Shown: positions 1 to 7,967 of the stretch, one piece after another
Layout: each line of letters starts with the position of its first letter
Numbering within the stretch: position 1 is the stretch's first letter
Source: Clostridia bacterium
GTDB taxonomy: Bacteria > Bacillota > Clostridia > Christensenellales > Aristaeellaceae
NCBI GenBank assembly: GCA_017532155.1
Contig: JAFXJP010000016.1
Coordinates: 1 to 64,000, forward strand
DNA: 64,000 nt
Reading direction: 5' to 3'
The notes under the pieces: model-generated
Databases searched by the model: none
Seen by the model: only the letters and a program-made list of their open reading frames with translations
What the model was told of the DNA's origin: nothing
Translations under genes and position numbers: made by a program

Positions 1-95
1 AGATAATAAACTATTAATTCTTCGCAGAAAGACTGGCTTTCTTCTCGAAAGAGAGCTATCATGCGATGACTACCTATGGAAGGAGGTAACGCTCT

Positions 96-2090
96 ATGAG
101 CACATCCACATTAGCAAATACGGCGCAAGTCCTATTGGACTCCATGACACCGAAATTCGCAGTATCATATCTCCGTGTATCGACTCGCGGACAAGCCGAA
201 CGCGGTGGCGGACACGACGAAGGTTTTTCGATCCCCGCTCAGCGTGAAGCCAACAAGAAAAAAGCCATGTCGATGGGCGCAATAGTCGGCAAAGAGTTCG
301 TTGATCGAGGTGCATCAGCTAAATCTGCTGACCGCCCTCAGCTCCAGGCAATGCTCGAATATGTCAAAGAGAATGCAGACCGCGTAGATTACGTAATTGT
401 ACATAAGGTCGATCGTCTCGCCCGTAACCGTGACGACGACAGCGACATTATGCGCACATTGCGTGAGTGTGGCGTCCAGCTCGTATCCGCATCCGAAAGT
501 ATCGACGATACTCCTGCCGGTATGCTCCTACACGGCATTATGAGTTCCATCGCTGAATTCTACTCGCAGAACCTTGCAACCGAAGTCAAAAAAGGTCTCG
601 GGGAGAAGGTAAAGAGCGGCGGCACAGTCAGCAAAGCTCCTATTGGATACCAAAACGTCAGACTTGTCGACGATAAGGGCCGCGAGGAACGAACCGTGAT
701 CCTCGATCCGGAAAGGGCTCCTCTGATAAAGCTCGCCTTTGAAGAATATGCCACAGGAAATTGGACGGTGGCGGACTTGGCAGAGCATTTAGCTGCCTGT
801 GGTCTCAACACTCGATCTACACCAAGAATACCATCGCAGCCGATTACCCTCAAAACGCTCCATAAAGTAATGGTCAATCCATACTATAGAGGCGTCGTTA
901 CATATAAGGGGATCGAATACAAAGGGGCTCATGAGGCATTGATCGATACTGAAACCTGGGATAAAGTTCAGTCCATTCTCGCATCTCGCATCAACGGCGA
1001 GCGGAATCTGAAACACCCGCATTTCCTAAAGGGCAGTGTCTACTGTGCATATTGCGGCGAACGCTTGATTGTCAGTAATGAAAAGAAGAAAGACGGAACC
1101 GTCTACCCATACTTTGTATGCAATGGCAGACACAGCAAACGCCGGAGAGACTGTAAGACCAAAGCAGTTCTGATAGATGTCGTAGAAAAAGAGATTGAGA
1201 AGATTTACGACTCTTATCAGCTTCCAACTAAAGTACGAATTCTCATTGAGACATACCTACAAAAGGTTATCGCCGACGAAAAGCGGAAATACGAAAGTGA
1301 GCTTGACGGACTCAAAGGGCAAAAAGCTGCGCTGGAAAACAAGCGAAAGAAACTGCTTGAGGCACACTACAGTGATGCAATCCCCCTTGATCTTATGAAA
1401 ACTGAGCAGCAGAAAATTGCGAAAGAGCTCGCAGCCATTGACCACGAAATCGACTTGCACAATATAACCTTTGAACAGATAAGTGCAAATCTTGATATGG
1501 TGCTGGACATCGTGGAAGACTGCGGCGAGGCATACCGTAGCGCCAGCGACACGGTAAAAAAGTTAATGAATCAGGCTATATTCGAGAAATTCCATATTAG
1601 TAATGGGCCGGAGGATGAATTTGGAGTAAAGCTCACTTTTAAAGCTCCTTACGATCAAATTCTTGATCCAATTAAAGAAGATCTCTCGCAAATCAACACC
1701 GCACTAAAACGCAAGCCGGAAGCCGTAGACGGACTCGCCGACAAAGCAAAAGGCCACATCCATGATTTCTTTGAATGTGGCCCAAATTTAGAGCAAAATA
1801 AAAATCCTTACTCGAACGAATCAGATTTTTTTAATCCGAATAGTTCGAGTAAGGACCTTATGGTGGAGGCGAGGGGAATCGAACCCCTGTCCGAAGACCG
1901 AATTACGACACTTTCTCCGAGCGCAGTACACATATTGAATTTCCCTCTTCGAAACGCCTGTGCACGGGCTTTTCAGTTCGGTAGCTTCATAGTGCCGGCG
2001 CCGCCGCAAAGCTTAGGCGGGCCCGTTCCTCACATCAATGACGCTGCTTACCAAAGCCGTGAGCGCTTTGGGGCAACGCGCAGCCATTAG
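96..2090 (+). CDS. Large serine recombinase (integrase) reading into ssrA
   Basis: Site-specific recombinase of the large serine family; such enzymes integrate and excise mobile elements through a phosphoserine-DNA intermediate. The resolvase domain covers about residues 20-165 with nucleophile Ser29 in RVSTRGQ; a recombinase domain follows, then a zinc ribbon (Cys317, Cys320, Cys342, Cys353) and a coiled coil around 375-460. AGGAGG at 81-86 supports the ATG. The last 76 codons, from Met589, are antisense to the tmRNA gene, so the C-terminus is probably set by the integration junction; the element's own end may differ in the excised form. Base composition is visibly more A/T-rich than the neighbouring housekeeping genes, in line with transfer. 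The rest of the element must lie left of the window. Confidence 0.93.
   Translation: MSTSTLANTAQVLLDSMTPKFAVSYLRVSTRGQAERGGGHDEGFSIPAQREANKKKAMSMGAIVGKEFVDRGASAKSADRPQLQAMLEYVKENADRVDYVIVHKVDRLARNRDDDSDIMRTLRECGVQLVSASESIDDTPAGMLLHGIMSSIAEFYSQNLATEVKKGLGEKVKSGGTVSKAPIGYQNVRLVDDKGREERTVILDPERAPLIKLAFEEYATGNWTVADLAEHLAACGLNTRSTPRIPSQPITLKTLHKVMVNPYYRGVVTYKGIEYKGAHEALIDTETWDKVQSILASRINGERNLKHPHFLKGSVYCAYCGERLIVSNEKKKDGTVYPYFVCNGRHSKRRRDCKTKAVLIDVVEKEIEKIYDSYQLPTKVRILIETYLQKVIADEKRKYESELDGLKGQKAALENKRKKLLEAHYSDAIPLDLMKTEQQKIAKELAAIDHEIDLHNITFEQISANLDMVLDIVEDCGEAYRSASDTVKKLMNQAIFEKFHISNGPEDEFGVKLTFKAPYDQILDPIKEDLSQINTALKRKPEAVDGLADKAKGHIHDFFECGPNLEQNKNPYSNESDFFNPNSSSKDLMVEARGIEPLSEDRITTLSPSAVHILNFPLRNACARAFQFGSFIVPAPPQSLGGPVPHINDAAYQSRERFGATRSH
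1796..1855 (-). terminator. Terminator-like hairpin directly after ssrA (also the element edge)
   Basis: A 13-bp perfect inverted repeat (1805-1817 with 1843-1855; core CTTACTCGAAC) begins 5 nt after the tmRNA CCA end and, read on the minus strand, is followed by TTTTTATTTT. It can serve as the intrinsic terminator of ssrA, but it lies inside the recombinase reading frame and at the presumed integration junction, so it could equally be part of the element's attachment site. Confidence 0.6.
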
Positions 2091-2207
2091 GCCGCGAAAG
2101 CGTAATTGTTATTGTCAGTTAATTTTAATTCCCCGTTTTAACGAGGGCAGGGGCCTCGGCTCGCTTATATCGTCCTTCGCAATCCCCGTCGAAACCAGTA
2201 CGCCCCC
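1861..2207 (-). ncRNA. ssrA: tmRNA (SsrA)
   Basis: Transfer-messenger RNA that rescues stalled ribosomes with SmpB. The 5' end GGGGGCGTACTGG and the 3' end ...CGCCTCCACCA form a 7-bp acceptor stem (one G-U pair), and the T-arm-like GGTTCGATTCC lies near the 3' end; the CCA is encoded. Total about 347 nt, typical for a one-piece tmRNA. The tag frame ends at UAA 2089-2087 and reads ...DNNNYAFAA; the codon at the expected resume position (nt 89-91 of the RNA) is ACU rather than the usual Ala codon. The 3' half is overlapped by the recombinase frame on the opposite strand. The 5' end starts 4 nt after the smpB stop. Confidence 0.95.
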
Positions 2208-2210
2208 TTG

Positions 2211-2681
2211 TTATTCCGCGCGCTGTTCGCGCACGGCGCGGGCGGCTTCGAGCTTGGCGTCGCGCTCGGCAGCGGATGCACGCTTATCGTGCAGGTGCTT
2301 ACCAACGCACACGCCCAGTTCCATCTTCACGCGACCGTCCTTGAGGTACAGCTGCAGCGGAATCAGCGTGTAGCCCTTGCGCTGCACCAATTGCCCAAGC
2401 TTGCGGATTTCTGCCTTATGCATGAGCAGCTTTTTGGGCCGCATGGGATCGGTATTGAATATATTGCCCTGCTCATAGGGGCTGATATGCATGCTCTCGG
2501 CAAAGATTTCGCCGTTTTTCACGTGCGCATAGCTTTCCTTGAGATTGACATGCCCCTGTCGGATGGACTTGACCTCAGTGCCGTGCAGGGCAAGGCCGCA
2601 TTCGTAGGTTTCCTCCACAAAATAATCGTGACGCGCGCGACGGTTCGCGGCGATGGGTTTAATGCCTTTTTGCTTGGCCAT
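2211..2681 (-). CDS. smpB: SsrA-binding protein SmpB
   Basis: Cytoplasmic partner of tmRNA: binds its tRNA-like domain and places it in the A site of stalled ribosomes. 156 residues, normal for the family. Family signatures seen: [12 protein letters not shown] near the N-terminus, [20 protein letters not shown], and the basic C-terminal tail with KHLHDKR that enters the mRNA channel. The start at 2681 is chosen because AGGAG lies 8 nt upstream; a further in-frame ATG at 2699 lacks a site. The stop codon ends 3 nt before the tmRNA 5' end, so smpB and ssrA are probably co-transcribed, with processing releasing tmRNA. Confidence 0.97.
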   Translation of the reverse strand: MAKQKGIKPIAANRRARHDYFVEETYECGLALHGTEVKSIRQGHVNLKESYAHVKNGEIFAESMHISPYEQGNIFNTDPMRPKKLLMHKAEIRKLGQLVQRKGYTLIPLQLYLKDGRVKMELGVCVGKHLHDKRASAAERDAKLEAARAVREQRAE

Positions 2682-2715
2682 GCGCGCATCTCCTTTCATT
2701 TCGTGGTAGCAAGAT

Positions 2716-2744
2716 ATTATAGCATAGTTTCAAAGCAATTGCAA
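2716..2744 (-). promoter_or_regulatory. Probable smpB-ssrA promoter
   Basis: On the minus strand TTGCAA (2744-2739), 17-nt spacer, TATAAT (2721-2716), about 35 nt before the smpB start. Confidence 0.7.
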
Positions 2745-2788
2745 ATATTCGCGCATTTCGGCAGATACTATGCGCGAGGTGAAAATTC

Positions 2789-3526
2789 ATGCTGACCATT
2801 TTTTTGCGCGCCGTTTTATTGTACGGCATTTCAATCTGGGCCATCCGCATGATGGGCAAGCGGCAGATCGGCCAATTGCAGCCCTATGAGCTGGTCGCCG
2901 CCCTGCTGGTTGCCGATCTTGCCGCCGGGCCCATTGCCGGCAGCGAAACGCCGCTGCTATACGGCATCGTGCCCATTGCGGCGCTGATGCTGATGCATTC
3001 CTTCATCAGCCTGCTGGGGCTCAAATATCCTGCTTTCCGCAAATTGCTGAACGGCAGCGCCTGCGTGCTGATAGAAAACGGACAAATTTGCTATCAGGAA
3101 TTATCTCGCGTCTGCCTGACGGTATCCGATCTGCTTGAGGAAGTCCGCGAAAGCGGCATGCTGTCTATCAGCGATGTACAAACCGCAGTCCTTGAAACCA
3201 ACGGCACGCTCAGCGTATTCCCGCGGGCTGAAGCCCGGCCTGTCACGCCAAAGGATCTGGGGATCGCGCCTGAAGACGAACAGCTTCCTATCATATTAAT
3301 CGCTGACGGCGATCTGCGGCAAGACGCCTTTACCGATGCGCAAATTTCCCCCGACCAGCTGCGCACGCAGCTAAAAAGCTGGCACTTCCCCGATGAAAGC
3401 CATGTATTGCTGTGCTGCTTTGACGCGCCGGACCGTCTGTTTGTGCAGGGCTACGACATATCCCAGCCGCCCATCCGCGCCCGCCTTGATAAAACCTGCA
3501 TTTCCCGCACAGGAGGAAATGCATGA
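2789..3526 (+). CDS. YetF/DUF421-family membrane protein
   Basis: 245-residue membrane protein of the DUF421 (YetF) family. Two to three hydrophobic helices fill about residues 1-85, containing the family signature RMMGKRQIGQLQPYELV; a soluble cytoplasmic part follows with LLNGSACVLIENGQI and SISDVQTAVLETNGTLSV, both typical of YetF proteins. In Bacillus, members of this family are linked to the spore/membrane envelope, but the biochemical role is not established. The stop overlaps the next start by 4 nt (ATGA), so the two genes are translationally coupled, an arrangement common for DUF421 and DUF4363. Confidence 0.9.
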   Translation: MLTIFLRAVLLYGISIWAIRMMGKRQIGQLQPYELVAALLVADLAAGPIAGSETPLLYGIVPIAALMLMHSFISLLGLKYPAFRKLLNGSACVLIENGQICYQELSRVCLTVSDLLEEVRESGMLSISDVQTAVLETNGTLSVFPRAEARPVTPKDLGIAPEDEQLPIILIADGDLRQDAFTDAQISPDQLRTQLKSWHFPDESHVLLCCFDAPDRLFVQGYDISQPPIRARLDKTCISRTGGNA

Positions 3527-3906
3527 AAAGACAATTGAAATTAACCGTCGCACTGCTCGTCATTACGCTTCTGCTTGGCGTCGCCTGCGAATACGGCGGC
3601 TATCACATCGCCCGCACCTTTCAGGAGGATCTTCTCTCCGTGGCAATATCGCTGTCGGACAAGGACTGGGGCAGCGCGCTTAATCGCACGCAAAGCATCC
3701 ATGAAGCCTGGCAGCAGAAAAGCCGCATCGTGCAATTGTGGATCAACCACACAGACATTGATGATGTGACCGCCGGGCTGATCGATCTGCGTTCTGCCCT
3801 TCTGTCGCAGGATTTTTCCGCCGCGCTGAGCGCCTGCGGGCAGTGTGTAGAAAATTTCGGTCATTTACACCATCGGGATGCGTTTACATTACGAAACATC
3901 TTGTGA
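3523..3906 (+). CDS. DUF4363-family membrane-anchored protein
   Basis: 127 residues: one N-terminal membrane helix (about 7-25) and a helical extracytoplasmic domain with the family-like stretch WQQKSRIVQLWINHTDID. It matches the pattern of DUF4363 proteins, which are regularly encoded next to YetF-type genes. AGGAGG lies just before the ATG, inside the end of the upstream gene. Function unknown; the coupling suggests it acts with the YetF-like protein at the membrane. Confidence 0.8.
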   Translation: MKRQLKLTVALLVITLLLGVACEYGGYHIARTFQEDLLSVAISLSDKDWGSALNRTQSIHEAWQQKSRIVQLWINHTDIDDVTAGLIDLRSALLSQDFSAALSACGQCVENFGHLHHRDAFTLRNIL

Positions 3907-3912
3907 TATAAT
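3883..3912 (+). promoter_or_regulatory. Promoter of pgsA (and probably metG-tatD)
   Basis: TTTACA (3883-3888), 18-nt spacer, TATAAT (3907-3912), overlapping the end of the DUF4363 gene and 58 nt before pgsA. Confidence 0.75.
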
Positions 3913-3969
3913 ATAGAATGTTTTCGTACATTTACCATTTTTCTGCGCAAGAAGGAGTTCCTCACGGCT

Positions 3970-4554
3970 ATGTCATTTAAAAAGTCCGATATTCTGACCA
4001 TTCCCAATATCCTGACCATCATCCGCATGGCGCTGATCCCTGTGTTCTGGGTGCTGATGATGGGGTATAATCTCAATTACTGGGCCCTGGCCACCTTTGT
4101 CATCGCCTCCATGACGGACGTCGTAGACGGCTATATCGCCCGCAAGTATAACCAGATCACAGATTTCGGCAAGCTTTTTGATCCCCTGGCTGATAAACTG
4201 ATGTTACTCTCTGTGCTCATCACACTCTGGCTGCGCGGTATCATCCCGGTCTCCGCAGTACTGCTCATGTCCTTCAAAGAGCTTTACCTCATTTTCAGCA
4301 GCGCCATCCTCTATAAGCGCCAGATCGTCGTGCACAGCCTCTTTGTTGGAAAATTTGCCCAGTGCGCCATCTGCCTGGCACTTTTCCTCAGCTTCTTTGC
4401 CGATTCCTTCACGCATATCACGCTGCCGCCGCACACTGCGCTTTTATGGGTCGGCATCGGCGCTGCATACACCGCCATGTTCTCCTATACGCGCACCATC
4501 ATCCGCCAGCTGCGCGGCGTTGAAACCACGTATTCCAATCGCACCGATAAATAA
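3970..4554 (+). CDS. pgsA: CDP-diacylglycerol-glycerol-3-phosphate 3-phosphatidyltransferase
   Basis: Integral membrane enzyme that makes phosphatidylglycerol phosphate from CDP-diacylglycerol and glycerol 3-phosphate, the committed step to phosphatidylglycerol. The CDP-alcohol phosphotransferase signature (D-G-x2-A-R ... G-x3-D-x3-D) is complete in two parts: DVVDGYIARK and DFGKLFDPLADKL at about residues 53-80. 194 residues with about five hydrophobic segments, the usual size. AAGGAG precedes the ATG. It has its own promoter; metG follows after 28 nt and is probably read through. Confidence 0.95.
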   Translation: MSFKKSDILTIPNILTIIRMALIPVFWVLMMGYNLNYWALATFVIASMTDVVDGYIARKYNQITDFGKLFDPLADKLMLLSVLITLWLRGIIPVSAVLLMSFKELYLIFSSAILYKRQIVVHSLFVGKFAQCAICLALFLSFFADSFTHITLPPHTALLWVGIGAAYTAMFSYTRTIIRQLRGVETTYSNRTDK

Positions 4555-4582
4555 GTTATTACCATACAGGAGGGGCTTTACC

Positions 4583-6589
4583 ATGCCTGACAAGAAAACT
4601 TTCTACATCACTACCCCCATCTACTATCCCAGCGGCAACATGCACATCGGCCACACCTATACCACCGTGGCTGCCGACAGCATGACGCGCTTCAAGAAGA
4701 TGACGGGCCATGATACCTATTTCCTCACCGGCACGGATGAGCACGGCCAGAAGATTGAGCGCAAGGCCGAGGAAAAAGGCGTAACGCCCAAGCAGTACGT
4801 CGATGAAATTGTCGCCGAAACCAAAAAGCTGTGGAAGCTGATGGACATCGAATACGATGATTTCATCCGCACCACCGATGAGCGCCATGAAAAGGTCGTG
4901 CAGAAGATCTTCAAGAAGTTCTTCGACCAGGGCGACATTTACAAGCACGAATACGAGGGCCAGTACTGCACGCCCTGCGAAAGCTTCTGGACGCCCACTC
5001 AGCTGAAGAACGGCTGCTGCCCCGACTGCGGCCGCCCCACCGAGCTGGTGCGCGAGGAAAGCTATTTCTTCCGTATGAGCAAGTATCAGGACTGGCTGAT
5101 CGACTACATCGAAACCCATCCTGATTTCATCCAGCCCGCCTCCCGCGCCAACGAAATGCTCAATAACTTCCTGCGTCCGGGCCTGCAGGATCTGTGCGTG
5201 AGCCGCACCTCCTTCAAGTGGGGCGTGCCGGTGGACTTCGATCCCGACCATGTGGTCTATGTATGGATCGACGCCCTCTCCAACTACATCACCGCCATGG
5301 GCTACGGCAGCGATGATGAAAGCCTGTTCAACAAGTTCTGGCCCGCAGACGTGCACCTCGTCGGCAAGGAGATCGTGCGCTTCCACACCATTTACTGGCC
5401 CATCATGCTCCATGCCCTGGGTCTGCCCCTGCCCAAGCAGGTGTTCGGCCACGGCTGGCTGCTGTTTGGCGGCGACAAGATGAGCAAATCCAAGGGCAAC
5501 ATCGAATATCCCCAGCCCATCGTGGCCCGCTACGGCTCCGATGCGCTGCGCTATTATCTGATGCGCGAAATGCCCTTCGGCGCGGACGGCAACTACACTA
5601 ACGAAGCCATGCTCACCCGTGTGAACGCCGACCTGGCTAACGACCTGGGCAATCTGGTCAGCCGCACGGTGGCCATGATCGAAAAGTATTTTGACGGCGT
5701 CGTTCCTGCCTGGAATGAAAATGCCGTGGACGAAGCGCTGGATCTGCCCCTGCGCGATCACTGCGCCGCCCTTCCCAGGCTGGTAGAAGAGCAGATGGAC
5801 AAGCTGCAGTTCTCCCAGGCGCTGGTCGAAATCTGGAAGGTCATCGGCGAGTGCAACAAGTACATCGACGCCACCCAGCCCTGGGTGCTGGGCAAGGATC
5901 CCGAAAAGAAGGATCGCCTGGGCAATGTCATGTTCATGCTGGCCGAATGCATCCGCTTTGTGGCGGTGCTGATTGCGCCCGTCATGCCCCGCACGCCTGA
6001 GCGCATCTTCAAGCAGCTGGGCGTCACCGACGAAACTCTGATGAGCTGGGAAGGCCTCAAAGAATTTGGCCTGCTGCCCGCCGGCACCAAGGTGTGCAAG
6101 GGCGAAGCGCTCTTCCCCCGTCTGGATGTGAAGAAGGAGCTGGAAGCTCTCGCCGCCGAAAAGGTGCCCGCAGCCCCCGCTCCCGCGCCCGAAAAGAAGG
6201 AAGAGAAGAAGCCTGAAAAGAAGAAGGAAAAGAAGGTAGAGATTCCCGAGGGCTGCGTGTCCATCGACGAATTCTTCCGCTGCCAGCTGCGCGTGGCCAA
6301 GGTTATTTCCTGCGAGCGCGTACCCAAGAGCGAAAAGCTGCTCAAGTTCAGCCTCGATCTTGGCACCGAGCAGCGCACCATCCTTTCCGGTATCGCCAAG
6401 TACTATGAGCCCGAATATCTGGTGGGCAAGAACCTGGTCATCATCGCCAACCTGCCCCCGCGCAAGATGATGGGCATGGAATCCAACGGCATGATCCTCT
6501 CCGCTGTGGAAACGAAGGAAGACGGAAGCGAATATCTGCGTGTTCTGACGGTGGACGGCGATATCGCCGCCGGTTCTGAGGTGGGCTGA
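4583..6589 (+). CDS. metG: Methionyl-tRNA synthetase with C-terminal tRNA-binding domain
   Basis: Class I synthetase that charges tRNA-Met. 668 residues. HIGH motif at residues 21-24, KMSKS at 299-303, zinc-binding region CTPCESFW ... CCPDCG near 130-150, anticodon-binding helical domain to about 510, then an Ala/Pro/Lys/Glu-rich linker and an EMAP/Trbp111-like OB-fold (IDEFFRCQLRVAKV ... NLPPRKMMGMESNGMIL) that enables dimerisation and tRNA binding. The start at 4583 is chosen because AGGAGGGG lies 8 nt upstream and homology begins there; the open frame extends further 5' within pgsA but has no support. tatD overlaps its stop by 1 nt. Confidence 0.98.
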   Translation: MPDKKTFYITTPIYYPSGNMHIGHTYTTVAADSMTRFKKMTGHDTYFLTGTDEHGQKIERKAEEKGVTPKQYVDEIVAETKKLWKLMDIEYDDFIRTTDERHEKVVQKIFKKFFDQGDIYKHEYEGQYCTPCESFWTPTQLKNGCCPDCGRPTELVREESYFFRMSKYQDWLIDYIETHPDFIQPASRANEMLNNFLRPGLQDLCVSRTSFKWGVPVDFDPDHVVYVWIDALSNYITAMGYGSDDESLFNKFWPADVHLVGKEIVRFHTIYWPIMLHALGLPLPKQVFGHGWLLFGGDKMSKSKGNIEYPQPIVARYGSDALRYYLMREMPFGADGNYTNEAMLTRVNADLANDLGNLVSRTVAMIEKYFDGVVPAWNENAVDEALDLPLRDHCAALPRLVEEQMDKLQFSQALVEIWKVIGECNKYIDATQPWVLGKDPEKKDRLGNVMFMLAECIRFVAVLIAPVMPRTPERIFKQLGVTDETLMSWEGLKEFGLLPAGTKVCKGEALFPRLDVKKELEALAAEKVPAAPAPAPEKKEEKKPEKKKEKKVEIPEGCVSIDEFFRCQLRVAKVISCERVPKSEKLLKFSLDLGTEQRTILSGIAKYYEPEYLVGKNLVIIANLPPRKMMGMESNGMILSAVETKEDGSEYLRVLTVDGDIAAGSEVG

Positions 6590-7413
6590 TGATCCTCTTT
6601 GATTCTCACTGCCATCTCAATGATGAAAAATTCGCCGGGGATCTGGACGAGGTCATTAAGCGCATGCAGGATGCGGGCGTGCTTTTGTGCACCACCGTCG
6701 GCAGCGATGTGGAGACTTCCCGCCAGTGCATCAGGCTGGCCGAAAAATACCCCTTCGTATTCGCCTCCGCCGGCGTGCATCCGCACGACGCCAAGGATGT
6801 AAAGGATGATTACCTGTCCGAAATCGACAGCATGCTGCGCCATCCCAAGTGCGTGGCGCTGGGCGAGATCGGCCTGGATTACTACTACGATTACTCTCCC
6901 CGCGATGTGCAAAAGCGCGTGCTGGAAGAGCAAATCGAACTGGCCTACATCCGTGAAATGCCTGTCATTTTCCATGTGCGCGACGCGCACGGCGATATGC
7001 TGGACATTCTCAAAAAGCGTGCGCATCGCCTGCCCAAGGGCGTGATTCACTGCTGCTCGGCCAGCGCCGAAATGGTGCAAGAATACCTGAACCTCGGCCT
7101 GTACATTTCCTTTGCCGGCCCGGTCACCTTCAAAAACGCCGCCGGTCTGCTGGATGCTGCCAGAGTCGTGCCGCCGCACCGCCTGATGATCGAAACGGAC
7201 AGCCCCTATCTTGCGCCCGTACCCAACCGTGGCAAGCGCAATGAGCCCGCCAACGTGTACTATGTAATGAAAACCTTCTGCGAATTGCACAACGTGCCCG
7301 AAGAAGTGCTTTCCAACATCACGCTGCGCAACACGCTCAATTTCTACGGTCTGCCTCAGCCTGAGCACGAATTCAAGGAAGGCATCTTCCCCTACACCAA
7401 TATCGGCTTCTAA
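6589..7413 (+). CDS. tatD: TatD-family metal-dependent DNase
   Basis: 274-residue amidohydrolase-fold nuclease (TatD/YcfH). Metal ligands and motifs are in order: FDSHCHL (residues 3-9), GVHPHD, GEIGLDYYYDYS, FHVRDAHGD and ETDSPYL near residue 205. The family shows 3'-5' exonuclease activity in DNA repair; the metG-tatD order is conserved in many Firmicutes. The start overlaps the metG stop (TGATG), implying translational coupling. A strong terminator follows. Confidence 0.95.
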   Translation: MILFDSHCHLNDEKFAGDLDEVIKRMQDAGVLLCTTVGSDVETSRQCIRLAEKYPFVFASAGVHPHDAKDVKDDYLSEIDSMLRHPKCVALGEIGLDYYYDYSPRDVQKRVLEEQIELAYIREMPVIFHVRDAHGDMLDILKKRAHRLPKGVIHCCSASAEMVQEYLNLGLYISFAGPVTFKNAAGLLDAARVVPPHRLMIETDSPYLAPVPNRGKRNEPANVYYVMKTFCELHNVPEEVLSNITLRNTLNFYGLPQPEHEFKEGIFPYTNIGF

Positions 7414-7420
7414 AATCTTC

Positions 7421-7449
7421 AAAGGACGGCATCATCGCCGTCCTTTTTT
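7421..7449 (+). terminator. Intrinsic terminator of the pgsA-metG-tatD unit
   Basis: Stem AAGGACGGC / GCCGTCCTT with a 6-nt loop, then TTTTTT. Confidence 0.9.
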
Positions 7450-7471
7450 CATATGCTCATTTACAAAGGAG

Positions 7472-7672
7472 GTGGCGGCCATCAAGCGCAATTTCCATTC
7501 AACCATGCACTCGGCCTGTTATCGTCCGGGCAGCCGCCTGCTGCTTATACTGGGAGCAGGGTTGATTATTCTCGGTCTGTTGCTTTTGATTTTCTGCGTG
7601 CCGCTGTGGGTATATCTGGCGCTAATCGGCCTTGCGCTGATTGTGCTGGGCGTGTTTCTGATCCAAAAATAA
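7472..7672 (+). CDS. Small two-helix membrane protein upstream of spoVM
   Basis: Up to 66 residues with two hydrophobic helices (about 24-41 and 44-63) and a basic N-terminus. I do not recognise a family. The start is uncertain: the GTG at 7472 overlaps the ribosome-binding site AAAGGAGG (7465-7472), whereas an in-frame ATC at 7481 has ideal 8-nt spacing, and the ATG at 7505 is too distant. spoVM follows after 14 nt, so the two are probably co-transcribed and this may be a spore-related membrane protein; that is inference from position only. Confidence 0.55.
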   Translation: MAAIKRNFHSTMHSACYRPGSRLLLILGAGLIILGLLLLIFCVPLWVYLALIGLALIVLGVFLIQK

Positions 7673-7686
7673 AGGAGGAAAAGCAA

Positions 7687-7767
7687 ATGTCTGTCAGAAT
7701 TGTCTGTATCAAGCTTCCCCGTCCGCTGCGCGGGCTCGTCAGAATCATTTCCGGCAAGAAAAAATAA
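7687..7767 (+). CDS. spoVM: Stage V sporulation protein SpoVM
   Basis: 26-residue amphipathic peptide, exactly the family length. The core IKLPRPLRGLVR-like pattern (here CIKLPRPLRGLVRII followed by a basic tail) matches SpoVM, whose Bacillus form reads IKLPKFLGGIVRA. SpoVM recognises the curved forespore membrane and anchors the spore coat base protein SpoIVA. AAAGGAGG lies 9 nt before the ATG. Too short for ordinary gene callers. Its presence is strong evidence for an endospore-forming lineage. Confidence 0.88.
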   Translation: MSVRIVCIKLPRPLRGLVRIISGKKK

Positions 7768-7776
7768 GAAAAACCC

Positions 7777-7805
7777 TTGACAATCCGGGGAATTTTTGTT
7801 ATCAT
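7777..7805 (+). promoter_or_regulatory. Promoter of the L10 leader-rplJ-rplL unit
   Basis: TTGACA (7777-7782), 17-nt spacer, TATCAT (7800-7805). Close to consensus and just upstream of the leader. Confidence 0.85.
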
Positions 7806-7811
7806 TACCTA

Positions 7812-7938
7812 CGGCTCGAAAAGAGCCTGGTGCCACAGACAGCAGGTACGCGAAAGCGATTAAAGACGAAAGTCGCCCGCCGAGGTACAAGCGAGTATTA
7901 GTTGTTAATGCCCTTGTGCCATGCACGAGGGCTTTTTT
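7812..7938 (+). promoter_or_regulatory. Ribosomal protein L10 leader with terminator
   Basis: Autoregulatory leader recognised by the L10(L12) complex. Features typical of Firmicute L10 leaders: AAAGAGCCTGGTGCC near the 5' end, the ACAGACAGCAGGTACGCGAA region, CCGAGGTACAAGCGAG, and a 3' hairpin GCCCTTGTGC / GCACGAGGGC (7910-7932) followed by TTTTTT. The last hairpin can act as an attenuator in front of rplJ. Confidence 0.88.
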
Positions 7939-7967
7939 CATTCTTAGCCGGACGGAAGGTGAAAAGA

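Noticed and set aside
1861..2090. C-terminal part of the recombinase as a true protein domain
   Set aside because: The sequence from Met589 is the reverse strand of tmRNA (the frame MVEARGIEPL is a well-known translation of the antisense of a T-arm and acceptor end).
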